From the NCBI RefSeq assembly GCF_900119155.1, contig NZ_FPIR01000008.1, positions 62,001 to 126,000 of the forward strand: 64,000 nt of DNA, given 5' to 3'. A program made the position numbers and the translations under genes. The first letter of the stretch is position 1. Every line of letters begins with the position of its first letter. Origin of the DNA: Ruminococcus sp. YE71. GTDB taxonomy: Bacteria; Bacillota; Clostridia; Oscillospirales; Ruminococcaceae. A model generated the notes under the pieces. That model was not told the DNA's origin. It saw only the letters and a list, made by a program, of their open reading frames with translations, and did no database searches. This document shows, piece by piece, positions 8,292 to 16,036 of the stretch.

Positions 8292-8489
8292 TGCGCGGTG
8301 GCGCGGATTTTCCGCGCCCGCGCTCAACGCCGAAACAGCCTGCATTTATCGGGGTTTGCAGGCACTTGGGGCTACTTGATTATATGCACAAATTTACATC
8401 ACGCAGGCTTACAGCCCACGCCGTTGAAGCGACAGGGCAGTATTTAGCCCGTATTGATTGAAATTTGAAAATTTCCAAACGTTTGGAAA
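8292..8489. other. Candidate replication-origin or regulatory region after rep
   Basis: Directly after the rep stop is a perfect GC-rich hairpin, GGCGCGGA/TCCGCGCC with a TTT loop (8300-8318). It is followed by GCCTGCA/TGCAGGC (8338-8344, 8357-8363) and then a perfect 18-base palindrome, TTTCCAAACGTTTGGAAA (8472-8489). The first hairpin has no T run, so it is a poor terminator. Hairpins next to rep are where double-strand origins often lie; the palindrome could be an operator for the downstream genes. The function is inferred. Confidence 0.45.
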
Positions 8490-8848
8490 GTGAGGTGGTA
8501 CGCACGAAAGAACGTCCTATGCTGTACGGTGAATGTTATTACTGCATCTGCACAGCCTGTTCACAGTCTGACTGTCCGTACAGTCACAGCCTATACAAGC
8601 ATTGTCAGCACTGCCACGACCGTAAACGCAAAATGCCTCGCCTCAGATGCGACTACTTCAAGCACTACATGAAAACACATCGCTTTAAGTTCAAGCGCGT
8701 CACAGAGCCGTTACCGAGCCATTACGGCACGTACATATTACTGACCGACAAACAAGTATACATCGGTGAGTATGACAAGTTGTTGAAGCTGTCCAAACGT
8801 CTCGGCGGTGTGCTTCGCCGTCTTAACATTGTTGATGACACATTTTGA
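8465..8848 (+). CDS. Cys-rich plus basic two-module element protein (module C)
   Basis: Up to 127 residues. The N-terminal part carries a Cys-rich cluster including Cys-x-x-Cys-x-x-Ser-Asp-Cys-x-Tyr, as in the proteins at 6358 and 9466. The C-terminal part (from Arg-Leu-Arg-Cys-Asp-Tyr-Phe onward) resembles the basic protein at 6089, with Arg-Phe-Lys-Phe-Lys-Arg-Val and Arg-Leu-Gly-Gly. It therefore reads as a fusion of modules encoded separately at the left end. The start is uncertain: TTG at 8465 would put an 18-base palindrome inside the gene. A GTGAGGTG ribosome-binding-like site at 8490-8497 suggests a start near 8504, where only a non-standard ACG occurs; ATG at 8519 is the next option. 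The function is unknown. Confidence 0.55.
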   Translation: MKISKRLESEVVRTKERPMLYGECYYCICTACSQSDCPYSHSLYKHCQHCHDRKRKMPRLRCDYFKHYMKTHRFKFKRVTEPLPSHYGTYILLTDKQVYIGEYDKLLKLSKRLGGVLRRLNIVDDTF

Positions 8849-8862
8849 AAGGATTTGATTAC

Positions 8863-9066
8863 ATGGAACAGAAATATTACAGGTCAACTCTTCACGCTCT
8901 GACTATCGCTCTTGAACCTTGGGAGAATTCAAGCGTTCCCGATGATGTTCATGAGAAGATTCTTGAACTGGCTGATCTTTGCTTTAAGCATATCGGCAAC
9001 GGTTTCACATACAAGGTCATATCTGATTGTGAGGGTAATATAGATTTGGAAGAGGTGGACTTATGA
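8863..9066 (+). CDS. Small acidic element protein, unknown function
   Basis: A 67-residue acidic protein with no motif I recognise; its first half looks helical. The start is ATG nine bases after GAAAGGA. Its stop overlaps the start of the next gene (TTATGA), so the two are translationally coupled. It lies downstream of rep and module C in the same orientation. Confidence 0.5.
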   Translation: MEQKYYRSTLHALTIALEPWENSSVPDDVHEKILELADLCFKHIGNGFTYKVISDCEGNIDLEEVDL

Positions 9067-9314
9067 GCATTATAGAAACGTTCATGTTATGCGATACGTA
9101 TGTGGTCAACTTCCTGTGGCTCACGGCTTTCGGTAACGAACATATCATTTCGGTATCGGTCAATGCTCGGGATGAAGTATCTGCTGTCATGCTTGCCACA
9201 AAGTACCTCATGAGCCATTACAGTTTAGCCGTATGCGATAACGTCCGTCTGGTCGATTCCGTGATAAGGTTCGATAATTCTGAGGATACTTGCGCAAGCT
9301 CAAAGGGAGATTGA
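9063..9314 (+). CDS. Small element protein, unknown function
   Basis: An 83-residue protein with no recognised family. It is of mixed alpha/beta character with a Ser-Val-Ala-rich middle and no membrane segment or signal peptide. It overlaps the preceding stop codon by four bases. It is the last gene before the right copy of the leader. Confidence 0.5.
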   Translation: MSIIETFMLCDTYVVNFLWLTAFGNEHIISVSVNARDEVSAVMLATKYLMSHYSLAVCDNVRLVDSVIRFDNSEDTCASSKGD

Positions 9315-9322
9315 CTTTTAAA

Positions 9323-9468
9323 AACAAAATAGTCGGTGCTGACCGCTAAATCAATCACCGACTACATACGAACTAACACAAGGGGATTCCTCCGCCTGAG
9401 TTCCCCTTGATTATAACACGAAATTTTGATTATGTCAAGAGAGGAAATAAAGGGAGGTGATTTTTTTG
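9323..9468 (+). repeat. Right copy of the duplicated element leader
   Basis: It matches 5947-6091, with both stem-loops preserved: TAGTCGGTG/CACCGACTA (9330-9338, 9356-9364) and AAGGGGA/TCCCCTT (9380-9386, 9402-9408). The stems are intact although the first loop has diverged. It leads directly into module B, without module A in between. Confidence 0.75.
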
Positions 9469-9684
9469 CTTAATTGTCAATATTTTGTACCTGACTGCAA
9501 TCACTGCAATTTTTCTGATTGTAAATATCGCAATAAACAAACGGATGATATTACTTCTTGTTATTGTTATCCTAATTGTCCTGACTGTTGCAATGCTTGT
9601 AGTGATGATGAGGGTGTTTCTTTTTATTGTTCTGTTAAATGTATTGACCTTAATTTTCCTTACGACCTTGATTTTCTTCTTTGA
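9466..9684 (+). CDS. Cys-rich small element protein (module B, right copy)
   Basis: About 72 residues, nearly identical to the 6358-6558 product over the first 55 residues and then divergent, with an extra hydrophobic tail. TTG start six bases after GGGAGGTG. All shared cysteines are kept and one Asp has become Cys. Synonymous C/T differences from the left copy support this reading frame over the overlapping hydrophobic one. The function is unknown; it may bind metal. Confidence 0.6.
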   Translation: MLNCQYFVPDCNHCNFSDCKYRNKQTDDITSCYCYPNCPDCCNACSDDEGVSFYCSVKCIDLNFPYDLDFLL

Positions 9685-9812
9685 GTGTTGCTTTTTAAGA
9701 TTGGATATAATTGACAGCCGATTGCACTAAATAAAAGTTTAGCGCAATAGAGAGAAGTAAACAAACCAATAACCACCTCAAATCACATTCCAAAAAAACA
9801 CACAACAAATTC

Positions 9813-9841
9813 TTTACAAACATCGTTCCATATGATATAAT
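9813..9841 (+). promoter_or_regulatory. Promoter of the NRPS-acyltransferase gene
   Basis: TTTACA (9813-9818), a 17-base spacer and a perfect TATAAT (9836-9841), about 40 bases before the start codon. The gene therefore has its own promoter outside the mobile element. Confidence 0.7.
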
Positions 9842-9880
9842 AACATAAAAACCATCAACAGCATTCAGGAGACCGCAATA

Positions 9881-12800
9881 ATGAAAGATACGATCTACCA
9901 ACTTACTTCGGCACAGAAAAACATCTCAGAGCTTCAGGCGTTTTACAGTGACAGCAGCATTTCTACTTTGTGCGGCGCGATTATTTTCGACCAAAAGCTA
10001 AACGCAGAACCACTCAATGAGGCGCTCAGGATACTTGTCAGACGGCACGAATCTCTGCGTCTGAGATTTCGCAGCGAGAACGGCATAACGGTGCAATACG
10101 TTTCGGACGAGTCCGCCGAGATAGGCTTCGAGAAATTTCACTCAGTCGAAGAAATGCGCAGTTTCTGTAGTACACAGGCGGCTGTGCGCTTCGGAACGGA
10201 CGGCGGGATAATGTACCGCCTCACGATCCTTGACCTGCCGGATAAGACCGGGATAATGCTGTGTTGTTCCCATCTTATTGCGGACGCATGGAGCTACAGC
10301 GTGCTTGCACACGACGCCTGGTCGATCTATTCAAGTCTCCTGAATAAAGAGACAGTTGACGATACTGTCCTCAGATATACCGACAGCATCCCGAGATATG
10401 AGGCGTATTTGCAGTCGGATAAGCACATCAAAGATATGAACTTCTGGGCTGATAAGTACAGCTCGGACATCGGTGAAACAGCCGTCAGGAATTGCACTAA
10501 ATTTTCCGATAAAGTCTCAGCAAAACGTTTTGTTACTACGCTTTCGCCGCATATTTACTCGCGTGCTGACTTTTTTTGCAGACAAAACCACATATCTCTC
10601 GCGGCACTTTTCGAGTGCGCCATGACACTTTATATCGCACGGATAAACGCTGCAAAAACCATCACGATCGGCGTTCCCGTACTCGGCCGAAAATCCGTTT
10701 CCGAGAAAAACACCGCAGGAATGTTCGTCTCGACCATCCCGCTCACTGTCACTATTAATGACAGTGATAGCACTATCGGGCTTTGCCGTAAAGTCTTTGC
10801 CGCTCACAAAGAGATATACCGTCACAGAGATCTGCCGTTTGCCGAGATCAAATATGCGGCAAGCGTTTCGGGGCGTTTTTTCAACGTTTTAGTGAGTTTT
10901 CAGAACTCACGCACCAATGTGCCTGCAAAGACAGAATGGTTCTCCAACGGGTATTGCGAACTTCCTCTCGCGGTCCATATTGATGACAGAGACAGCAGAA
11001 ACGACTGCACGCTCACCTTCGATTATCAAACCGAGGTTTTTCGGGACAGCAGAGAGATACACCTGCTTGCAGAGCGGATAAAGCACATCATTACACAGAT
11101 CATCAGCAGAGAAAAAACGGTCTCGGCGATATCGGTCATACCTCATAATGAGTTTGAACTTCTGACTAAGACCTTCAACGATACGTCAGTCGGATATGAA
11201 AAAAACAAGTGCGTCCATCAGGCTTTCAAAGAGATCGCCGCCGTTCGTCCAAATGATACCGCACTGATCTTTCATAAGCAAAAGTTCACATACAGCCGCA
11301 TCGACAAAATGTCGGATTCTCTCGCCGCGTATCTTGCCGTGAAAGGTGCTGCCAAGGGTTCACACATCCCTATCATCGCCCGCAGAAGCCCGTATGTAAT
11401 AATCGCCATGCTCGCCGTGATGAAAACGGGCGCGGCTTATATGCCGATCTCGCCCGACTACCCTGCCGACAGGATCACTCAGATGCTCGGAGCCGCCAAC
11501 GTAAAGACCGTGCTGACCTGCGGCTGTGAGTATGCGGGTTCGGTGGCGCTTGAGACCTTCGACTATTCGGAAAACACAGCAGTGAATCTGCCCGAGATCC
11601 GTCCCGAGGACAGCTGTTATGTCATTTTCACGTCGGGCTCCACTGGCAGACCGAAAGCGATATCCGTCACCCATCGGAACGTCATGAACTACTGTGCGCA
11701 GAACAGGTTCAACGTGTGCGGCGGCATCATCAACGGCGAAAAGCGCATACTTTCGGTGACGGATATTGTGTTCGACATTTTCGTGACCGAGAGCATTCTC
11801 GCGCTGCTTAGGGGCATCACCATCGTTCTTGCCGACGAAGAGCAGACGGTCTCACAGCACGCGCTGAGCCGTCTTGTCACCGAGACAGGTGCGGATATTT
11901 TGCAGACCACACCGACGAAAATGCGAGGATTTATGCTCGATAAGACTGATCTTTCATATCTGCGCTCCTTCCGCAAGATAATTCTTGGCGGCGAAAAGCT
12001 CCCTCCTGCGCTTGTCGGCGAGCTGAAAAACCATACTGATGCCGAGATCTTCAACATCTACGGTCCTGCCGAAACGACCGTGTGGTCAGCGCTGACCGCG
12101 GCGGATGAGCGCGATATCACCATCGGCAGACCCATCGCCAACACCCGCATCTACATCCTTGACGCCGATCGTCAGCTTCAGCCTGTCGGGATCACAGGCG
12201 AGATATGTATCGCGGGGGACGGTGTCAGCCGAGGCTACCTCAACGACCCGGGGCTGACAGCTGAGAAGTTCGTTCACGACCCGTTTCACGGCGGTGTGAT
12301 GTATCGGACAGGTGACATGGGGCTGATGCGCGACGACGGCTGTATCGAGTTCTGCGGCAGGCGCGACGATCAGATCAAGCTGCGCGGACTCAGGATAGAG
12401 CTTGGCGACATCGAAAGCGCGATATGCGGTTTTGAAGGTGTGATGCTTGCAGCGGTAGTCTGCCGAAACGAGCGGCTGATCGGCTTCTACACGTCGGAAA
12501 AACCGCTCGACGAAAGCAGACTGCGCCGTTTTCTGCAAAGGAAACTCCCCTCCCACATGGTGCCGAACCGCTTCAATCGGCTCGAAAAGATGCCGATGAC
12601 GCAGAGCGGAAAGATCGACCGAAGATCGCTCCCGAATGCTGATGCGGCTGTCAGTGTGCGCAAAAAAATCTCGTCCCCGAAAAACGAGACCGAACGCAGA
12701 CTTTGCGGTATAATGGCGCAGATCCTAAAACTGCCGCAGGTCTCTCCCGAAGATGATTTCTTCGAGCTGGGCGGCGACAGTTTCTCGGCTATGGAGTTCG

Positions 12801-13585
12801 CATCAGCTGCCGCAGCCGAAGGCATAGACCTCACTGTGCGGAGCGTTTACGAGCTGCGAACGGTCAGACAGCTGTGCGGTCCGCTCGGCGGCGGTCAGAG
12901 TCTTTCCGACACCGAAAAAATGCTTGAGGAAAAATACCGAGGCTATCCTCAGCGCCGAACAGTCGGCGACCTGATGTTCTTCGACACATTCACGGCTATG
13001 ACGAAAGCGCTCTACCGCTTTCAGGTCGAAGGGCTCGGGAACCTTGACACGAAGGAAAAATACATAATCTGCCCGAACCACGAAAGCGACCTCGACTGTA
13101 TGTGGGTATGGGCGGCGCTCAGCAGGAAGTTCCATCTCTGCGAGACCTGCGCACTTATCGCCGAGGAACACCTTGATGACAGGCTGAAAAGGTTCATTTT
13201 TCGGGTCTCGGGCGGAATACCTATCGACCGCAGAGGGGATTTCGCCCCCGCAGTCCGCCGCGCCGAAAAAGTCCTGATGCAGCAAAAGCGCCTTCTGCTG
13301 ATCCATCCCGAGGGCACACGGACGCGCACGGGCAGGCTCGGCGAGCTCAAAAACGGCGCCGCGCTCATCGCGAAAAAGACGGGGGTAAAGATCGTTCCCG
13401 TCAGGATATGCGGTGCTCGGCAGATCTATCCCGTCAGCCGCAGGTACCCGATGCTGTTCGACAAGTCGGAGATGGGGCGGTTCACGCTGCGTATCTTTTT
13501 TGGCAAGCCCATCGAACCGAAGGGTATGACCGTCACCGAGATCACCGAAAAGATCAGGCGGTATCTCGCATTCAAAAGCCGCTGA
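9881..13585 (+). CDS. NRPS-like C-A-T protein fused to PlsC-type acyltransferase
   Basis: A 1234-residue multidomain enzyme. Residues about 1-430 form a condensation domain whose HHxxxDG motif reads SHLIADA, keeping the second His and the Asp. Residues about 440-920 are an adenylation domain with FTSGSTGRPK, YGPAETT, YRTGD and a GRRDDQIKLRG core. A carrier domain follows with LGGDS (phosphopantetheine Ser near 967). The C-terminal part (about 1035-1225) is a 1-acyl-glycerol-3-phosphate acyltransferase fold with NHESDLD (H-x4-D) and EGTRTR. By hand alignment to GrsA the specificity residues read about D-I-T-Q-I-G-I-V-W-K; I assign no substrate. Probable role: activate an amino acid and transfer it or a lipid to make an aminoacyl or peptidyl lipid. 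No phosphopantetheinyl transferase, transporter or thioesterase lies next to it. Confidence 0.85.
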   Translation: MKDTIYQLTSAQKNISELQAFYSDSSISTLCGAIIFDQKLNAEPLNEALRILVRRHESLRLRFRSENGITVQYVSDESAEIGFEKFHSVEEMRSFCSTQAAVRFGTDGGIMYRLTILDLPDKTGIMLCCSHLIADAWSYSVLAHDAWSIYSSLLNKETVDDTVLRYTDSIPRYEAYLQSDKHIKDMNFWADKYSSDIGETAVRNCTKFSDKVSAKRFVTTLSPHIYSRADFFCRQNHISLAALFECAMTLYIARINAAKTITIGVPVLGRKSVSEKNTAGMFVSTIPLTVTINDSDSTIGLCRKVFAAHKEIYRHRDLPFAEIKYAASVSGRFFNVLVSFQNSRTNVPAKTEWFSNGYCELPLAVHIDDRDSRNDCTLTFDYQTEVFRDSREIHLLAERIKHIITQIISREKTVSAISVIPHNEFELLTKTFNDTSVGYEKNKCVHQAFKEIAAVRPNDTALIFHKQKFTYSRIDKMSDSLAAYLAVKGAAKGSHIPIIARRSPYVIIAMLAVMKTGAAYMPISPDYPADRITQMLGAANVKTVLTCGCEYAGSVALETFDYSENTAVNLPEIRPEDSCYVIFTSGSTGRPKAISVTHRNVMNYCAQNRFNVCGGIINGEKRILSVTDIVFDIFVTESILALLRGITIVLADEEQTVSQHALSRLVTETGADILQTTPTKMRGFMLDKTDLSYLRSFRKIILGGEKLPPALVGELKNHTDAEIFNIYGPAETTVWSALTAADERDITIGRPIANTRIYILDADRQLQPVGITGEICIAGDGVSRGYLNDPGLTAEKFVHDPFHGGVMYRTGDMGLMRDDGCIEFCGRRDDQIKLRGLRIELGDIESAICGFEGVMLAAVVCRNERLIGFYTSEKPLDESRLRRFLQRKLPSHMVPNRFNRLEKMPMTQSGKIDRRSLPNADAAVSVRKKISSPKNETERRLCGIMAQILKLPQVSPEDDFFELGGDSFSAMEFASAAAAEGIDLTVRSVYELRTVRQLCGPLGGGQSLSDTEKMLEEKYRGYPQRRTVGDLMFFDTFTAMTKALYRFQVEGLGNLDTKEKYIICPNHESDLDCMWVWAALSRKFHLCETCALIAEEHLDDRLKRFIFRVSGGIPIDRRGDFAPAVRRAEKVLMQQKRLLLIHPEGTRTRTGRLGELKNGAALIAKKTGVKIVPVRICGARQIYPVSRRYPMLFDKSEMGRFTLRIFFGKPIEPKGMTVTEITEKIRRYLAFKSR

Positions 13586-13588
13586 ACA

Positions 13589-13626
13589 AAAACAGCTCCA
13601 CTAAACTGATAGTGAAGCTGTTTTTT
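13589..13626. terminator. Bidirectional terminator between convergent genes
   Basis: AACAGCTCCACTA (13591-13603) pairs with TAGTGAAGCTGTT (13610-13622) with one mismatch. T runs flank it on both strands, so it can end both the NRPS-like gene and the opposing gene. Confidence 0.8.
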
Positions 13627-13634
13627 CGGCAAAG

Positions 13635-14432
13635 TCAGCTCCTGCGCTGCTGACTTCCCTGCTGTTCATTCTGTTCGGGGTTCGATGCGGAATTGTTGTT
13701 GCAACAGCAGCCCGTGTCAAGCGCCTGCGGAAAGAACTCGCTGGCGGGGAACGCGATCTTGTCGAACAGTTCGCAGGGGCTGTCGGTGTTGGTCGCGCAC
13801 TCCTTACCAGGCATACAGTAGTCGTATGCGGGTATCATGATCGGCACGGGACGCGAGAGCTGTATGATCGCGAAAATGCCGATCGTGATGGTGAGGGTCG
13901 AGTCGGTCTCGGGCGCGACGGGTGGATTGAGGTTCGCATCAAGGCACATCGGCGGAGCGATGCTGACCGAAGCCACGGGCAGAGTGCAGACATCGCAGGA
14001 ACAGCAGGCACAGCCGCTGACGGGGTTGACCGCCTGCTGCTCGGGTGATTCGCCCGAGACGAAACGCTGAGTGCCGCCGTCCGAACCGTAAAGTATGACC
14101 TTCTTCGAGAAGCTCGAAGTGCCGTAAACGATCGAAGGTGTTCCGCCGCCTTCGGGATAGACCTCGATCTCGGCGCGGAAATTGTAGTTCACATCCACCG
14201 TATAGAAGCCCTTGTTGAAAGGCACGCCGTCCACCACGAACCCCACGCTCGGCACGCCTATCGACTTCGCCTTGATGTACGCGGCCTCATTGATAGTCTG
14301 CTGGTCGGCTTCGTCAAAGGCGAACTCAAGATCCTCAAGGCAGTCCTGAGCGCTGCACGAATCGAACACGCGCATAGCGTCTATGCAGACCGCCTCCTTG
14401 AACGGACGGTTGACGTTGAAATTATTATCCAT
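13635..14432 (-). CDS. Conserved-looking Cys-rich hypothetical protein
   Basis: About 265 residues, no signal peptide. The N-terminal region has an Asp-Ser-Cys-Ser-x-x-Asp-Cys-Leu-Glu-Asp segment. The middle looks beta-rich, a Cys-cluster follows (Cys-Ala-Cys-Cys-Ser-Cys-Asp-Val-Cys), and a second cluster Cys-Cys-Cys lies near a Gln/Asn/Ser-rich tail. Similar Cys-rich beta proteins occur in clostridia and some are spore-coat associated, but I cannot assign a family with certainty. Three ATG codons follow the AGGAGG site; the third gives the best seven-base spacing and is used here. It is convergent with the NRPS-like gene and upstream of nothing obvious. Confidence 0.65.
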   Translation of the reverse strand: MDNNFNVNRPFKEAVCIDAMRVFDSCSAQDCLEDLEFAFDEADQQTINEAAYIKAKSIGVPSVGFVVDGVPFNKGFYTVDVNYNFRAEIEVYPEGGGTPSIVYGTSSFSKKVILYGSDGGTQRFVSGESPEQQAVNPVSGCACCSCDVCTLPVASVSIAPPMCLDANLNPPVAPETDSTLTITIGIFAIIQLSRPVPIMIPAYDYCMPGKECATNTDSPCELFDKIAFPASEFFPQALDTGCCCNNNSASNPEQNEQQGSQQRRS

Positions 14433-14519
14433 CATCATTCCTCCTGACTGAATATGTTTTGTGCGTTAAGCGGTAAACGTCCTTGTTATATTCTATTCAC
14501 GCCCGAGGAAAAATGTGCA

Positions 14520-14547
14520 GAAAAAAAGCCGCAGAACTTTCTGCGGC
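14520..14547 (-). terminator. Terminator of the histidine operon
   Basis: GCCGCAGA and TCTGCGGC form a perfect stem around a four-base loop (14528-14547). On the minus strand it is followed by seven T residues, just after hisE. Confidence 0.85.
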
Positions 14548-14554
14548 AGTGATA

Positions 14555-14893
14555 TCAGGTATTCTTATCAGTGGTATGGAACTGCTTTAAGTTGCCGATC
14601 TTTTCGTTGCGCTCTTCGAGGATCTTCTCGACGTCAGCCCAGTCAAGGCCGCGGTCAACAGCCAGCACCATAAGGTGATAGATCAGATCGTTGATCTCGT
14701 TTGCAAGCTCAACGTTGTCGCTGTTCTTAGCGGCGATGATGGTCTCGGAAGCCTCCTCGCCCACCTTCTTGCAGATCTTGTCCACACCTTTCTCGTAGAG
14801 GTAGCAGGTGTAGGACTTCTCGGGAGCGTTGCCCGCGTCGAAATCAGCCTTTCTCTGCTTCAGAACCTCAAAAATCTCCTGATAGACTGTCAT
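14555..14893 (-). CDS. hisE: Phosphoribosyl-ATP pyrophosphatase
   Basis: A 112-residue MazG-like enzyme that hydrolyses phosphoribosyl-ATP to phosphoribosyl-AMP, the second step of histidine synthesis. The metal-binding pattern is visible: a Glu-Glu-Ala-Ser-Glu-Thr helix followed by Glu-Ile-Asn-Asp-Leu. It is separate from hisI, which it follows by two bases, and is the last gene of the operon. Confidence 0.93.
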   Translation of the reverse strand: MTVYQEIFEVLKQRKADFDAGNAPEKSYTCYLYEKGVDKICKKVGEEASETIIAAKNSDNVELANEINDLIYHLMVLAVDRGLDWADVEKILEERNEKIGNLKQFHTTDKNT

Positions 14894-14895
14894 TT

Positions 14896-15249
14896 TTATT
14901 CTTCCTCCTCATTATACATTTCATTGAAAAAGCAGCTGTAACTGCCTGTATGACAAGCCGCGCCTGTCTGCTCAACATTTATCAGCAGCGTGTCGTCATC
15001 GCAGTCGCCGTAGATGCTTACGACCTTCTGCACATGACCGCTCGTTGCGCCCTTGTTCCAGTATTCCTGTCTCGACCTGCTCCAGAACCAGGTGTAGCCT
15101 GTCTCCAGCGTCTTGCGAAGACTCTCCTTGTTCATGTACGCGAGCATCAGCACCGTCTTGGTGTTGACCTCGAAGCATATCGCAGGGATAAGCTCGCTCT
15201 TGACAAAATACTTATCGAGGTCGTTAATGTCGATCTTAACTTTGCTCAT
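14896..15249 (-). CDS. hisI: Phosphoribosyl-AMP cyclohydrolase
   Basis: A 117-residue enzyme that opens the purine ring of phosphoribosyl-AMP. Typical features are AYMNKESL, the WSRSRQEYW segment, the Asp-Cys-Asp-Asp-Asp metal site and the zinc cysteines in [12 protein letters not shown]. It is the stand-alone HisI form. The gene follows the Gly-rich hypothetical protein by two bases. Confidence 0.95.
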   Translation of the reverse strand: MSKVKIDINDLDKYFVKSELIPAICFEVNTKTVLMLAYMNKESLRKTLETGYTWFWSRSRQEYWNKGATSGHVQKVVSIYGDCDDDTLLINVEQTGAACHTGSYSCFFNEMYNEEEE

Positions 15250-15251
15250 GA

Positions 15252-15563
15252 TTACTCCTTATTGTCATTATTTTCGTCCTCGCTGTTTTTCACATCATCC
15301 GAGGACTTTTTCTTGCTCTTAGCCGAAAAGACATTTACCGAGCCAAAGCAAAGACCAAGACCCATACCTATCGCCAGTCCAAGCGCAAGATTATCAAGCA
15401 CCAATCCGAAAGAAACACCGAGCGCAGCACCTAAACAAAGACCCAGCCCGACATTGTTAGAGTTTCCTTCATCGTTCTCTTCGGGATCGTTCTTAGCGTT
15501 ATTATCTTTTATCTCTTCATTTTCAGTTTGTTCTTTAAGCTTTTCGTTGTCATTCTCAGCCAT
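15252..15563 (-). CDS. Gly-zipper hypothetical protein with charged tails
   Basis: 103 residues. The first 35 and last 25 residues are Glu/Asp/Asn/Lys-rich and probably disordered. The central 40 residues are hydrophobic with regular Gly spacing (Gly-Leu-Gly-Leu..., Gly-Met-Gly-Leu-Gly), like a glycine-zipper membrane hairpin. No known family recognised. It lies inside the his operon, two bases before hisI, and its composition differs from its neighbours, suggesting a later insertion. Confidence 0.6.
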   Translation of the reverse strand: MAENDNEKLKEQTENEEIKDNNAKNDPEENDEGNSNNVGLGLCLGAALGVSFGLVLDNLALGLAIGMGLGLCFGSVNVFSAKSKKKSSDDVKNSEDENNDNKE

Positions 15564-15628
15564 TTCTTCTCACTCTATCCCGAACACAATAAAATCATCA
15601 GAATGATCTTTATATCCGTCTTTGTTCA

Positions 15629-16033
15629 CTATGTCCACAGACTCGTAATGCACATCGGCAGCGACCTGTCCTCAATACTGAAACCGCACTTCTCATAAAA
15701 ATGCGTCTCGTCCTTGTAAGCCACAAGCACAATGCGAAGATAATCCCTGTATTTTTCTTTCGCCATATCGACGAGTGTTCTGCCGACCGTCTGCCCGTGA
15801 TATTCGGGATCGACCAGCAGATAGTGAATGTACGCCGTCATGATGCCGTCGTCGAGTGCGCATATCATTCCTACAAGCTTTTCGCCGTCCCACGCCGAGA
15901 TGACAGTGTCAAAGCCCTGCATAGCCTTCACGAGCTTATCGGGAAAATGCCCCGACGACCACTCCACCGACAGGAACAGCCTTTCGAGCTGTTCTGCGGT
16001 GAAATCATGTGTCATTCTGAATTCTATCGCCAT
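15629..16033 (-). CDS. GNAT-family N-acetyltransferase
   Basis: A 134-residue single-domain acetyltransferase. The acetyl-CoA loop is Val-Asp-Pro-Glu-Tyr-His-Gly-Gln-Thr-Val-Gly-Arg (a Q/RxxGxG/A-type motif), and a late Phe-Tyr-Glu-Lys-Cys-Gly-Phe segment is typical of GNATs. The substrate is unknown. It starts three bases after hisF and is cotranscribed with the histidine genes; a role in histidine synthesis is not expected. Confidence 0.85.
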   Translation of the reverse strand: MAIEFRMTHDFTAEQLERLFLSVEWSSGHFPDKLVKAMQGFDTVISAWDGEKLVGMICALDDGIMTAYIHYLLVDPEYHGQTVGRTLVDMAKEKYRDYLRIVLVAYKDETHFYEKCGFSIEDRSLPMCITSLWT

Positions 16034-16036
16034 GTC

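Larger units (their letters stand above)
5947..9739. mobile_element. Small rolling-circle replicating element, integrase-less, repeat-flanked
   Basis: About 3.8 kb lying between the terminator of the EAL gene and the promoter of the NRPS-like gene. It holds an HUH replication initiator, an XRE repressor transcribed divergently from it, several very small basic or Cys-rich proteins, and a 148-base inverted repeat. The leader at 5947-6091 recurs at 9323-9468. The Cys-rich gene and its downstream tail at 6335-6599 recur at 9444-9739, ending in the same TTGACA...TTGCACTAAATAAAAGTT sequence. These look like terminal direct repeats of an integrated circle of about 3.1-3.4 kb. I see no integrase, transposase, coat or Zot-like gene, so integration by homologous recombination or a host recombinase is inferred. 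A satellite or defective inovirus is an alternative. Confidence 0.7.

Noticed and set aside
5947-9739. Insertion sequence or composite transposon
   Set aside because: There is no transposase, no terminal inverted repeats and no evident target-site duplication; the ends are direct repeats.
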